NCBI GenBank assembly: GCA_030158125.1
Contig: JAOATL010000024.1
Location: 124,001 to 188,000, forward strand
Length of the DNA stretch: 64,000 nt
Direction of reading: 5' to 3'
From: Limnohabitans sp.
GTDB taxonomy: Bacteria; Pseudomonadota; Gammaproteobacteria; Burkholderiales; Burkholderiaceae_C
Shown: piece by piece, positions 35,620-44,497 of the stretch
How positions within the stretch are numbered: the first letter of the stretch is position 1
How the letters are laid out: each line of letters opens with the position of its first letter
The notes under the pieces: generated by a model
The model's database searches: none
Seen by the model: only the letters and a program-made list of their open reading frames with translations
Told to the model about the DNA's origin: nothing
Translations under genes and position numbers: made by a program

Positions 35620-36510
35620 ATGAAAAAATCCCTGATCGCATTGGCTGTTTTGGCCGCTTCTGGCGCCGCTATGGCCCAATCTTCTGTAACTTTGTATGGT
35701 AAAGCCAACATTGGTTATGCAAAAACTGGCACGGCTCAAGCAGCCATGACCGGCGGTGCAGACGGCTCTGACAGCCGTTTAGGCTTCCGTGGTGTTGAAG
35801 ACCTCGGCGGCGGTCTGAAAGCCAACTTCACCTTTGAACAAGGTTTCAAACCCGATACAGGTCTCTCTGACAACACTGCCAACATGACTTTCCAACGCAG
35901 TGCATGGGTTGGTATGAGTGGTGGCATGGGTGAAGTTCGTTTAGGTCGCCAGTACACAATTGGATTCTTCGGTTCTATCGCGAACATGCCTTCAACTTAT
36001 GTTGATCCTCAATTGGCAGTCGGTTTGGGCTTCAACGGCGCTGGTTCACGCAACAACGACCAATTGCAATACTGGTCTCCCAAAATGGGTGGTGTGCAAG
36101 TTCGCTTGTCTAACCAACAAAAGGGTGACAATGCTGCTGCTGCAACAGAAGTTGGCTTGAACTATACGCAAGGTCCATTGACTGTTAACTACACAATGTC
36201 CAAAGCCGCTGGTTCAAGCAACGACAAGTCTGGTCTCAACGTGTCTTACAAAATGGGCAATGTTGTAGGTGCAGTTGGTACAGTTGACAACGGTACAGCT
36301 GGTAAAGGTAACTTTGTCTTGTTGAGTACAGAAATGGGCGCTTTCTCCCCATTCATCGGCACGGCTAAGAACACAACAACCGGTGCTAGCGCAAACCAAA
36401 TCGGTACTTTCTACACTTTGAGCAAGCGCACTCGCTTGTATGCATTGAATGGTTCTGGCAACGGCGCTATTACAGACAAGATGTCTATTGGTCTTGATCA
36501 CAACTTCTAA
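35620..36510 (+). CDS. Outer-membrane porin, Gram-negative general porin family
   Basis: This porin has 296 residues from the ATG at 35620, with a clear signal peptide (MKKSLIALAVLAASGAAMAQ) and mature start SSVTLYGKANIGYAKTG. The barrel signature DSRLGFRGVEDLGGGLKANF and the terminal Phe (IGLDHNF) are typical of Comamonadaceae porins. It is a little shorter than the common 330-350 residues. Codon choice is more A/T-rich than in its neighbours, as often seen for a very highly expressed protein. A strong terminator follows. Confidence 0.95.
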   Translation: MKKSLIALAVLAASGAAMAQSSVTLYGKANIGYAKTGTAQAAMTGGADGSDSRLGFRGVEDLGGGLKANFTFEQGFKPDTGLSDNTANMTFQRSAWVGMSGGMGEVRLGRQYTIGFFGSIANMPSTYVDPQLAVGLGFNGAGSRNNDQLQYWSPKMGGVQVRLSNQQKGDNAAAATEVGLNYTQGPLTVNYTMSKAAGSSNDKSGLNVSYKMGNVVGAVGTVDNGTAGKGNFVLLSTEMGAFSPFIGTAKNTTTGASANQIGTFYTLSKRTRLYALNGSGNGAITDKMSIGLDHNF

Positions 36511-36550
36511 TTCATCCGCTGACGCAAGTCAGTTGATTTAGAAAATAAAA

Positions 36551-36588
36551 GCCTTTACAGCGGCAACGCTGTAAAGGCTTTGTGTTTT
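36551..36588 (+). terminator. Strong rho-independent terminator of the porin gene
   Basis: A perfect 12-bp stem (GCCTTTACAGCG and CGCTGTAAAGGC) with a GCAA tetraloop is followed by TTTGTGTTTT. It begins 41 bp after the porin stop. Confidence 0.93.
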
Positions 36589-36646
36589 GTACACTGATTT
36601 TTGTGGCATAGTTTGAGCCACAAAAAAATCTAATTGGAGAACATCG

Positions 36647-37648
36647 ATGCAGTTTGAAGACAACAAGACCAGCCGACGCGATCACCTCAAGTGGATGGGC
36701 GCAGCCGGCTTGTCAGCCGCAGGTTTCCCGGCCTTGGGTCAAAGCAGCAGCTGGCCCGACAAACCCGTTCGTTGGGTCGTGCCCTTCGCCCCAGGTGGCA
36801 CCTCCAGCATTGTGGCGCGCTCCATTGGCGCCGAGCTCACCAAGCAATTGGGCGTGCCTTTTGTCATTGACAACAAAGGCGGTGGTGGCGGTGTGCCCGC
36901 CATGCAAGAGGCGCTGCGCGCGCCTGCAGATGGCTACACCATTGTCATGAGTCACATTGGCCTGATGGCGGTCAACCCCCTCATTTACCCAGACAGCGGT
37001 TACGACGTGAACAAAGACTTCACGTCGGTCACCTTGTTGTCTCGTGTGCCCAGTTTGTTTGTGGTGCACAAAGATGTGCCGGTTAAAGATTTCAAATCTT
37101 TTGTGGCGTACGTCAAGTCCAAACCTGGTCAGTTGAATTACGCATCTGCCGGCAACGCCAGCGCCGGTCACTTGGCCGTTGAAGCCTTGAAAGTGGCAAC
37201 TGGCATGTTCATCACGCACATTCCTTACCGCGGCACAGGCCCGGCCTTGAACGATGTGTTGGCGGGCCGCATTGAATTTATGTCTGCAGGCACACCCGCC
37301 TTGCTGCCACACATCAAGAGCGGTGCGTTGCGGTGCATTGCGGTAGGCACCAACCAGCGCATTCCCGTGCTGCCCGATGTGCCCACCGTGGCCGAGTTGG
37401 GTTACAAAGACTTTGAAACCGTGCAGTGGTACGGCATCACGGCGCGCAACGGTACACCCGTTGAAATCATCAACAAGTTGCAGCAAGAGTGCGCAAAAGC
37501 CATGAAGGCACCAGACGTCATTAAACGCAACGAAGCGGAAAGCGCCATTCCCGGTGGCGGATCACCCGCTGAATACGCGGCCTTCATTGCCAAAGAACAA
37601 GCGCGCTGGAAGATTGTGGTTGAGCGCGCTCAGATCAAACCGGGTTGA
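36647..37648 (+). CDS. Bug-family (tripartite tricarboxylate transporter) binding protein
   Basis: The 333-residue periplasmic protein has a twin-arginine-like signal (SRRDHLKWMGAAGLSAAGF) and then the Bug start PDKPVRWVVPFAPGGTSSIV. Family landmarks include VIDNKGGGGGVPA, NYASAGNASAGHLAVEAL and IPYRGTGPALNDVLAGR. Bug proteins bind carboxylates, amino acids or aromatic acids; orphan members without TctA/TctB genes beside them are common in Burkholderiales, and this is one. The ligand is unknown. Confidence 0.93.
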   Translation: MQFEDNKTSRRDHLKWMGAAGLSAAGFPALGQSSSWPDKPVRWVVPFAPGGTSSIVARSIGAELTKQLGVPFVIDNKGGGGGVPAMQEALRAPADGYTIVMSHIGLMAVNPLIYPDSGYDVNKDFTSVTLLSRVPSLFVVHKDVPVKDFKSFVAYVKSKPGQLNYASAGNASAGHLAVEALKVATGMFITHIPYRGTGPALNDVLAGRIEFMSAGTPALLPHIKSGALRCIAVGTNQRIPVLPDVPTVAELGYKDFETVQWYGITARNGTPVEIINKLQQECAKAMKAPDVIKRNEAESAIPGGGSPAEYAAFIAKEQARWKIVVERAQIKPG

Positions 37649-37672
37649 TGCGCTGACTGCGTGCCCTGGCCC

Positions 37673-38200
37673 TCAATGCACAATGTTGAGGGCCACCAAA
37701 AAGCGCGACACCATGTTGTACGCGGCCACGGTGGCCACCAGCTCCACCACTTTTTCGGGGGTGTAGCGCCGCGTCACTTCGGCCATCAGCTCGGATGGCA
37801 CCTCGATGTCGCGTGTCATGTGATCGGTCATGGCCAACAACAGTTTTTCTTCATCGCTGAAATTGTTGGACAAAACCATTTGACGCACATCGTCAATTTT
37901 GCTTTGCGCCACGCCGGCCTTCAAAGCATGCGGCACATGGGCCTCAAATTCAAAGCTGGCTTTGTTCAAAACAGCCACGCGCAAAATCATCAATTCACGC
38001 AAGTCGGCAGACACCGAGGTTTGGTTGCGAACGGCCGTGAGCATGGCCTCCCAACCTTGGGCAATGGGGGCGCTGTTGAGCAGGACCTGGTACAGCAAAG
38101 AAATTCTGCCGCGCTCTAGCAGAATGCGTGCTTCGATCTCCTTGAGTTCGGGTTTTGTTCCTTCAATCACCAATGGGACGCGGATGTGGTGTGTGTTCAT
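37673..38200 (-). CDS. Carboxymuconolactone decarboxylase-family protein
   Basis: A 175-residue helical protein of the CMD/AhpD family, from the ATG at 38200 (MNTHHIRVPLVIEG). It has SVSADLRELMILRVAVLN and FEFEAHVPHALKAGV; the classic AhpD CxxC pair is absent, so a disulfide-reductase role is unlikely. Such proteins act in aromatic lactone metabolism or have unknown roles. It is the last gene of the TRAP-hydrolase-TetR run, 35 bp after the TetR stop. Confidence 0.85.
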   Translation of the reverse strand: MNTHHIRVPLVIEGTKPELKEIEARILLERGRISLLYQVLLNSAPIAQGWEAMLTAVRNQTSVSADLRELMILRVAVLNKASFEFEAHVPHALKAGVAQSKIDDVRQMVLSNNFSDEEKLLLAMTDHMTRDIEVPSELMAEVTRRYTPEKVVELVATVAAYNMVSRFLVALNIVH

Positions 38201-38235
38201 GGCGTTCAATAAGAGGGCAAAAATCAGGCTGTGCG

Positions 38236-38922
38236 CTAGTGAGCGTCAGACCGCACATAACGCCAGCAAGTGTCTTGAATGGCGCGCTTTCTTTGTTGAT
38301 GGAAGGTGTCGCTTTGAATGCGCGCACTCTCTTTCGATTGAAAGCCTGCCGCCAAATAACCGGCATGGTGCGCCACATGGTAGTAGCAAAGGCCCACCAT
38401 GTTGATGTAAACATCCAGGGGCTTGATGTCTTTGCGCATGCAACCATCGGCCTGGCCGCGTTTTAAGACGCTTTCTAAGTCGGCCATGGCCATGCGGTTC
38501 AAGCGCGAGGCATGTTGCGATTGGCGAATGAAGGGTGCGCCCGCCAAGTTCTCAAAAGTGAGCAAGCGCACAAATTCAGGGTGCTGTGTAAAGGCGTCAA
38601 AAGCATTGCTGGCAATGTGCATCAAGGCTTGTTGCGGTGTGCCTGCCGCAGGGTCAAAATCGCGGTCGACTTGGCGCACCAATTCAAAGGCGCGCTCAAT
38701 CACTGCGCGGTACAGCCCCTCTTTGGAGCCAAAGTGGTAGTAGATCATGCGCTTGCTGGTGCGCGTTTGCTGCTGAATTTTTTCGATGCGAGCCCCGGCC
38801 AAGCCATGACTTGCAAATTCACGCGTCGCCACTTCCAAGATGTCGGCAATCACATGGTCTGAAGTGCGCACAGCAGCTTCAGCGGCATGCGAGGCATCAC
38901 TGAAACTGGCAGCCTCCTTCAT
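38236..38922 (-). CDS. TetR-family regulator of the TRAP/hydrolase operon
   Basis: The 228-residue protein has an N-terminal DNA-binding domain (ILEVATREFASHGLAGARIE, QQQTRTSKRMIYYHFGSKEG) and a TetR C-terminal ligand domain of the TetR_C family seen in RutR-like regulators (GTPQQALMHIASNAFDAF, LLTFENLAGAPFIRQS). Its start overlaps the stop of the hydrolase gene by 4 bp. The palindrome upstream of the operon's first gene is a likely target, giving autoregulation. Confidence 0.9.
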   Translation of the reverse strand: MKEAASFSDASHAAEAAVRTSDHVIADILEVATREFASHGLAGARIEKIQQQTRTSKRMIYYHFGSKEGLYRAVIERAFELVRQVDRDFDPAAGTPQQALMHIASNAFDAFTQHPEFVRLLTFENLAGAPFIRQSQHASRLNRMAMADLESVLKRGQADGCMRKDIKPLDVYINMVGLCYYHVAHHAGYLAAGFQSKESARIQSDTFHQQRKRAIQDTCWRYVRSDAH

Positions 38923-39893
38923 GGCCGGGCCGACTGATCAAAGTGTGCTTTTAAATCGGCACACATGCGTTGTGCAGCGGCCAAGCTGTCTTGTGAAATG
39001 CGGGTGTAGCTGAAGAAGCCGTGGTTGAGTGTGGGGAATTCGCGCAATGTGAGGGGCACATGGGCCTTGCGCAAAGCTGCTGCATAGGCCATGTTGTCGC
39101 CATACAAGAAGTCGTGCGGACCAACGCCCAAAATGGTGGGCGCCAAGCCGACATGGGTGCTGGCATACAAAGGAGAGGCGCGCGGGTCTAGGCCTAGGGT
39201 GTCTAAGTTTTCGACGCCCAAATAGGCTTTTTCAGGCATGCCTTTGAGGCGCAGCAAATCGGTGGCAGGGTAGAGCAGCAGTTGTGCGGCCAACCCAATG
39301 CCAAGGTCGCGGCAGGCGATGGCCACGGCAGCAGCCAAGTTGCCGCCGGCGCTGTCACCGCCAATGGCCAAGCGACGGGGGTCTTGGCCCAAGCTGTCAA
39401 TGTGGTCGTGGGCCCAACGTGTGACGGCCAAGCAGTCATCGTAAGCGGCCGGGAATCTGTGTTCGGGCGCCAGCCTGTAATCGACATTGACGACCACGCA
39501 GTCTGCTTCATTGGCCAACCTGACGGCATGGGCTTCGTGCGAGTCGAGGTCGCCCACGACAAAGCCGCCCCCATGAAAATAGACCAAGGTGTTGCGAGGC
39601 GGCGTGGCCCCCGATGCGGCGTGTGGCCACACAATGTGAACAGGGATTTGACACGCGACACCGTAGGCCTGGCCGTCGATGATGCGAGGTTCAATCTTGC
39701 CTTTGGGCAGTTCGGGCTTGGGATAAAAAAAGCCGCGTACATTTTTGGCACGCTCTCGGCTGACGGGGCCGCCATGGGGTTCTAGGCAGCCCTCGTAAAT
39801 GTCAGGAATTTGGGCCTCGCGCCAACGTTGGCCAATGCTGGCCAATGCTGGGTCGAGCGGTGCCTGCGGCGGGGTGCTGGAAGTGTGAGTCAT
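38919..39893 (-). CDS. Alpha/beta hydrolase, hormone-sensitive-lipase type
   Basis: This protein has 324 residues from the ATG at 39893 (MTHTSSTPPQAPLDPALASI). It carries the oxyanion motif YFHGGGFVVGD, the nucleophile elbow GGDSAGGNLAAA, and the C-terminal catalytic His in PTLNHGFFSYTR; the Asp is expected in GVGPHDFLYGDN. It is a cytoplasmic carboxylesterase acting on short esters or lactones. It is in the middle of the TRAP operon, so the imported compound may be an ester or lactone. Confidence 0.9.
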   Translation of the reverse strand: MTHTSSTPPQAPLDPALASIGQRWREAQIPDIYEGCLEPHGGPVSRERAKNVRGFFYPKPELPKGKIEPRIIDGQAYGVACQIPVHIVWPHAASGATPPRNTLVYFHGGGFVVGDLDSHEAHAVRLANEADCVVVNVDYRLAPEHRFPAAYDDCLAVTRWAHDHIDSLGQDPRRLAIGGDSAGGNLAAAVAIACRDLGIGLAAQLLLYPATDLLRLKGMPEKAYLGVENLDTLGLDPRASPLYASTHVGLAPTILGVGPHDFLYGDNMAYAAALRKAHVPLTLREFPTLNHGFFSYTRISQDSLAAAQRMCADLKAHFDQSARP

Positions 39894-39916
39894 GGTCAAT
39901 TGTGTCAAGACGGGCG

Positions 39917-41227
39917 TTAGCCCTTGTAGCCCAACAATTTGGGCAGCCATAAGACGGTTTCAGGAACATAGGTCATGACCATCAATGCGGCGATGAGCAC
40001 AAAAACCCAAGGCAAGGTCTCTTTGATCAGCGGCCCCAGAGGTTGCTTGGACATGCTGGCCACAATGAACAACAAGAGCCCATATGGCGGCGTGATCAGG
40101 CCAATCATGAGGTTGATGGTGACCACCAAACCGAAGTGAACCATGTCGATGCCCAGGGCCTGCGCCGCAGGAATAAAGATCGGCACAATGACCAGCAAAA
40201 TGGTGCCGCCCTCTAACAGGCAACCCAAAATCAACAAGGTGATGTTGACCAGCAGCAAAAAGCCATCCTTGCTGAGCTGAAAACCAGCCAGCCACACTTG
40301 GACATCCTTTGGAATTTCTTCCTTGGCCACCACGTAATTGAACACCATGGCGCCGGCGATCAGCAGACCAATGGTGGTCATTTGACGGCCGCTGTTGAGC
40401 AGTGAGTTGTACATGCCTGAGGGCGTGACAGAGCGGTACAGCACCACCGAGATGACCAGGGTGTAGAGCGCGGCGACAGCTGCGGCTTCTGTGGGCGTCA
40501 TGATGCCGCTGTAAATGCCGCCCAGCAACACCACTGGCATCATGAGCGCTGGCATGGCTTTGACCGTGAGGGGCAAAAACTCTCGCATGGGCACTGCGGG
40601 TTCAACGGGAAAATTGCGTTTGTGTGCCAAATACGCATTGAGGCCCATCATGACAGCGGTCATGACCAAGCCTGGCACCACACCCGCCGCAAACAAATAG
40701 CCAATGGACGTGTCTGAAATGAGGGCGTAAAGCACCAAAGGTATGGAGGGGGGAATGATGGGGCCAATGACCGCTGTGGCTGCCGTGATGGCGCCTGCAT
40801 AAGCCTTGGTGTAACGCCCATCTTTGGTCATCATGTCCATGGTGAGTTTGCCCACGCCCACAACATCGGCCACGGCCGAGCCCGACATGCCTGAGAAAAT
40901 CAGGGAGGACACCACATTGACATGGCCCATGCCGCCGCGGAAACGGCCTACCAAAGCGTTGCACCAAGACAAAAGTTTGTCACTCAATGAGCCCAGGTTC
41001 ATGAGCTCACTGGCCAAGATGAACAGAGGAATGGCCAACAGGGTGTAAGAGTTGGTGAGGCCGTTGAGAATTTGCTCGGCGGCAATGCCGACGTCCTGCC
41101 CCGAAATGATCAAATAAAAAACAGACGCACCCAACATGGAAAGGCCAATGGGCAGACCAAACAGGCTTAAACCAACGATGGCCAGGACGCACCAGGTGAA
41201 CGGGCTGAGCCCAAAGAAAGCGCTCAT
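39917..41227 (-). CDS. dctM: TRAP transporter large permease subunit, DctM type
   Basis: A 436-residue polytopic membrane protein starting at the ATG at 41227 (MSAFFGLSPFTWCVLAIVGL), which overlaps the DctQ stop by 4 bp. DctM landmarks include GGMGHVNVVSSLIFSGMSGS and ATAVIGPIIPPSIPLVLYA. It is the ion-coupled transport channel of the second TRAP system in the window and is not a close copy of the one at 868-2262. Confidence 0.95.
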   Translation of the reverse strand: MSAFFGLSPFTWCVLAIVGLSLFGLPIGLSMLGASVFYLIISGQDVGIAAEQILNGLTNSYTLLAIPLFILASELMNLGSLSDKLLSWCNALVGRFRGGMGHVNVVSSLIFSGMSGSAVADVVGVGKLTMDMMTKDGRYTKAYAGAITAATAVIGPIIPPSIPLVLYALISDTSIGYLFAAGVVPGLVMTAVMMGLNAYLAHKRNFPVEPAVPMREFLPLTVKAMPALMMPVVLLGGIYSGIMTPTEAAAVAALYTLVISVVLYRSVTPSGMYNSLLNSGRQMTTIGLLIAGAMVFNYVVAKEEIPKDVQVWLAGFQLSKDGFLLLVNITLLILGCLLEGGTILLVIVPIFIPAAQALGIDMVHFGLVVTINLMIGLITPPYGLLLFIVASMSKQPLGPLIKETLPWVFVLIAALMVMTYVPETVLWLPKLLGYKG

Positions 41228-41748
41228 GGTTTGTTTCCTGAATGCAAAAGGTCTTGGTCGATCAGGCTGTGCTCGTCCTCGGTGAGGCGATTGCGCAGCG
41301 CGTTGTAGGCGATGTCTAGATGACGGATGCACATGGCAATCATGAACACGAGGTAGAGCCCAAAGACCCAATTCATGGGAATGCCCAGTGCCGCAGATTT
41401 TTCAACTTTCATGAAGTCAATGAAGGACCATGTTGCAGGAAGGCTGGCCAACAACAAAATGACAACCGCCACACTAGACAGCGTGGTGAGGCTTCTTTTG
41501 AGAGGGCGTGGCATCAGGTTGTAGAGCATGTCAAAACGGATGTCTTCGTGATTTTTCATCACAAATGAAGCACCCCACAGAATGCCCCACAGCCAGATGA
41601 AATTGCATATTTCATCTGACCATGCCAGTGGCAAGTTGAGGACATATCGAAAGACCACTTGCGCAATGAAAGCCGTGAACATGATGGCCATCAAGGCCAC
41701 CATGACACCTTCGGCAAATCGTCGCAGCATTTGCATCATTGAGTTCAT
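41224..41748 (-). CDS. dctQ: TRAP transporter small permease subunit, DctQ type
   Basis: A 174-residue protein with four membrane helices and the DctQ core FIAQVVFRYVLNLPLAWSDE. It is encoded between the binding protein and the large permease, 15 bp after the former and overlapping the latter by 4 bp. The C-terminal tail (RLTEDEHSLIDQDLLHSG) is acidic and cytoplasmic. Confidence 0.92.
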   Translation of the reverse strand: MNSMMQMLRRFAEGVMVALMAIMFTAFIAQVVFRYVLNLPLAWSDEICNFIWLWGILWGASFVMKNHEDIRFDMLYNLMPRPLKRSLTTLSSVAVVILLLASLPATWSFIDFMKVEKSAALGIPMNWVFGLYLVFMIAMCIRHLDIAYNALRNRLTEDEHSLIDQDLLHSGNKP

Positions 41749-41763
41749 TCTGCGGCGTCCGGT

Positions 41764-42753
41764 TTACAGCTTGTTGATGCGTTCCATCATGCCGGGTACC
41801 CAGCCTGCCGCATATTTAGACTTGGCATATTGGGCCAACACTTGGCTGCGGAAAGCGGGCAAGTCGGGCGTGTAAACGTCCAAGCCTTCTTTCTTGAAGA
41901 ATGCCACCAATTCGGCTTCTTCTTTCAATGCCATGTTGGTGATGTCGTCCTCGACCTTGTTGGCGGCTGCTTGCACGCGGCGCTGTTGGTCGGCACTCAT
42001 GGCGGCCCATTTTTTGGAGCTGATGACAAAGTGATTGGCAGCAACCAAGTGACCTGTGAGAGAGATCTGCTTGGAGACTTCGTAAAACTTCATGTTTTTG
42101 ACCGCAGGCAGCGCATTGTCTTGCGCGTCAATGGCGCCAGTTTGCAAGGCGGTATAGACCTCGGGGAAAGGTAGCGGAGTGGGGTTGGCGCCCATGGCGG
42201 TGCCCACAAATTGCCAGACTTCGCCGGGCGGCATGCGCAGTTTGATGCCCGCCAAATCGGCCGGTTTCATGATTTTCTTGGTGGTGCGCAGGCCCAAGTG
42301 GCGCGTGCCAATGTAGGGGTTGGCCAAAATGCGCAGGCCCATTTTTTCGTCCAGCAGTTTGTTCAGTTCTGCGCCTACATCGCTGGCCCAGAGTTTGCGC
42401 AAATGCGCCACGTCGCGAATCAGGTAGGGCACCATCAACAGGCTCAGTTGGGGCACCTGGTTTTGCACGTCGCCCGAGGCGATGTTGGCCATGTCCAAGT
42501 TGCCACGCTGAATGGCCACAGGCTCTGTGCCTTGTTTGTACAAGGTGCCGCCGTGGTGTGATTTGAATTCCAAATCGGGGCCCAAGGCACTGAAGGTGTT
42601 GCGCAGCATGGTGGTGCGCGCATCGTTTTCCGGCACGATGTCGGAGTAGGTCAAGGTGATTTTGTTTTGGGCCCAGGCCCCTGTTGACAGGGCGGCAGCG
42701 CTGAGTGCGGTACCTTGTGCAACAAACTGACGGCGATTGAGTTGAGTGCTCAT
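41764..42753 (-). CDS. dctP: TRAP transporter substrate-binding protein, DctP family
   Basis: This protein has 329 residues from the ATG at 42753 (MSTQLNRRQFVAQGTALS), with a twin-arginine-type signal cut near AWA-QN. The mature domain follows solute-binding family 7 (KLRMPPGEVWQFVGTAMGANPTPLPFPEVYTALQ-like region around residue 170 and AIDAQDNALPAVKNMKFYEV-like region around 205). The conserved Arg in GIKLRMP should bind the substrate carboxylate. It is the first gene of an operon running to the CMD-family gene. Confidence 0.93.
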   Translation of the reverse strand: MSTQLNRRQFVAQGTALSAAALSTGAWAQNKITLTYSDIVPENDARTTMLRNTFSALGPDLEFKSHHGGTLYKQGTEPVAIQRGNLDMANIASGDVQNQVPQLSLLMVPYLIRDVAHLRKLWASDVGAELNKLLDEKMGLRILANPYIGTRHLGLRTTKKIMKPADLAGIKLRMPPGEVWQFVGTAMGANPTPLPFPEVYTALQTGAIDAQDNALPAVKNMKFYEVSKQISLTGHLVAANHFVISSKKWAAMSADQQRRVQAAANKVEDDITNMALKEEAELVAFFKKEGLDVYTPDLPAFRSQVLAQYAKSKYAAGWVPGMMERINKL

Positions 42754-42820
42754 GAAAGTCTCCAATAGGTGTGAGGAAAAACGCAGGAAGGTCAAACGGA
42801 AAACGTGTGAAAAAATGGTG

Positions 42821-42836
42821 TGTACCGTTTGGTACA
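42821..42836. promoter_or_regulatory. Palindromic operator upstream of the TRAP operon
   Basis: TGTACC and GGTACA are perfect inverted arms around GTTT. The site is 68 bp upstream of dctP and 156 bp upstream of the divergent secreted lyase gene. A TetR gene in the TRAP operon makes it a natural candidate for the binding protein; this is inference. Confidence 0.65.
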
Positions 42837-42866
42837 TCATATGGAGTTTGGCGTTTCTTGATGCTT

Positions 42867-42876
42867 GGTAATTACC
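42867..42876. promoter_or_regulatory. Second palindrome in the divergent promoter region
   Basis: GGTAATTACC is a perfect 10-bp palindrome, itself flanked by CTTGAT (42857-42862) and ATCAAG (42887-42892) in inverted orientation. It lies in the 238-bp gap between dctP and the secreted lyase gene and could serve a different regulator from the one at 42821. Confidence 0.4.
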
Positions 42877-42991
42877 CGATGCTGCGATCAAGTTGGCGCC
42901 GTGGGGTTTTGGCTGGGTGTGCTATGTTATGACCCCGAGGCATGCGCGGGCATGCCTGCCTTTGAGTCGCTCTCGCATTTTGGAATTTGAA

Positions 42992-44497
42992 ATGAACCTT
43001 TGTTATCGCAAGTTATGTGTGGGTGTTGTCTTGGCCTTCGCATGCCATGCTGCTGTGGCACAAAGCAACACAGACCGAGACCAGTTTTTTTGGTTAGGGC
43101 AAATCAACAAAGCCACGGCGGTAATTAACACCGACGAAGGTTTGTTGGACCGTGCCAAAACCCCCAAAATAGCAGCGGGACTTGTCAAGGTGTTGGAAGA
43201 TGGTGCAAAGCCAGGTGCTGCCAGACCTTACCGGGTGGTGGACTTCGAGCCCTTGCTCATTCGCGCTTCAGGGCCAGACGCCAGTTTGTTGCATGCAGGA
43301 CGTTCAAGCCAAGACATGTTTGCCACCTACCGCGCCACCATCATGCGCGACAACTTATTGGACTTGGCTGAACAACTGGCCAAGACATCGGAAAACTTGG
43401 TGCGCTTGTCTGAAAAGCACGCCAAAACCATCGTGCCCAACTACACCAACGGCATTGCCGCACAGCCCAACAGTTTGGGTCACGCGTGGCTAGGGCATGC
43501 AGCCGGCTTTGAGCGCGATGCGCAGCGCATTCGGGAAGCTTATGCGCGCATCGATCGTTCGCCAATGGGCACCACGGTGCTGAACGGCAGCAGCTGGCCC
43601 TTGAACCGCACACGGATGGCGCATTACTTGGGATTTGAAACCATTGTGGACAACGCCTACGATGCTGCGCAAATTTCTTCTAGCGAATACCCGGTCGAAG
43701 TGGCGGCCATTGTCACCAGCATTGGTTTGCACGCGGGGCACTTCATCCAAGACATCATGAGCCAGTATGGGCAGGTGCGGCCTTGGATTTACTTAACACC
43801 GCTTCGCAGTGTGAACACGCAAGTGTCCAGTGCCATGCCGCAAAAGCAAAACCCCATTTTGCTGACCGAAACGCGGCGAGAAATTTCGACAACATTGGCG
43901 CTGGCCATGGGGCCGGTCATGCGTGCACACAACATCACGCCTGGCATGCAAGACCCTAAAGAAGAAAAAAGTAATACCGAAATGGTTCAGAGCGCGGTGC
44001 AGTTTCTCAAGCGCATGGATCGAATTTTGAATGCGCTCGTTGTCATTCCAGATCGTGCCTTAGAGGAACTCAACAGCGATTGGACGGCATCACAAGAATT
44101 GGCCGACGTGTTGATGCGCAATTACAAAGTGCCCTTTCGCGCAGGCCACCATTTCTCCAGCGACATCGTCAAGTTTGCCAAGCAACACAACATCAAACCG
44201 CTCGACTTTCCTTATGCAGAAGCCAAACGCATTTACAAAGTGGCCATGAAAGATGTCGACCCCAACGCCGAGTTGCCCATGAGCGAAAAAGAGTTTCGCA
44301 GCACCCTCGATCCGGTGGCCATCGTTCAAAACAGAACCACCGTGGGCGGACCCCAAGCCTCAGAGATGACCAGAATGGTGGCCCTGGCCAAAGACAAACT
44401 GAAAGAGCAGCAAAATTGGACCAGTGCCAAGCGGCAAAAAATCAATCAATCGATGGCGCAGTTAGAAACCGATTTCAGTAAGTTACTGAAGCCCTGA
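42992..44497 (+). CDS. Secreted argininosuccinate-lyase-like protein (aspartase/fumarase superfamily)
   Basis: The 501-residue protein starts at the ATG at 42992 with a signal peptide (LCVGVVLAFACHAAVA, cut before QSNTD). The fold follows argininosuccinate lyase: LLHAGRSSQDMFATYR near residue 100, and the signature loop SSAMPQKQNPILLTE near residue 280. Two departures stand out: the usual GYTHLQ-type segment reads NYTNGIAAQP (residues 150-159), so the conserved His is Asn, and the second Lys of the signature is Gln. Cytoplasmic relatives cleave C-N bonds to release fumarate; a periplasmic member must act on another substrate. It is divergent from the TRAP operon. Confidence 0.82.
   Translation: MNLCYRKLCVGVVLAFACHAAVAQSNTDRDQFFWLGQINKATAVINTDEGLLDRAKTPKIAAGLVKVLEDGAKPGAARPYRVVDFEPLLIRASGPDASLLHAGRSSQDMFATYRATIMRDNLLDLAEQLAKTSENLVRLSEKHAKTIVPNYTNGIAAQPNSLGHAWLGHAAGFERDAQRIREAYARIDRSPMGTTVLNGSSWPLNRTRMAHYLGFETIVDNAYDAAQISSSEYPVEVAAIVTSIGLHAGHFIQDIMSQYGQVRPWIYLTPLRSVNTQVSSAMPQKQNPILLTETRREISTTLALAMGPVMRAHNITPGMQDPKEEKSNTEMVQSAVQFLKRMDRILNALVVIPDRALEELNSDWTASQELADVLMRNYKVPFRAGHHFSSDIVKFAKQHNIKPLDFPYAEAKRIYKVAMKDVDPNAELPMSEKEFRSTLDPVAIVQNRTTVGGPQASEMTRMVALAKDKLKEQQNWTSAKRQKINQSMAQLETDFSKLLKP

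Noticed and set aside
36589..36646. Possible link between the porin and the orphan Bug protein as one transcription unit
   Set aside because: A strong terminator with a 12-bp stem separates them, so co-transcription is unlikely.
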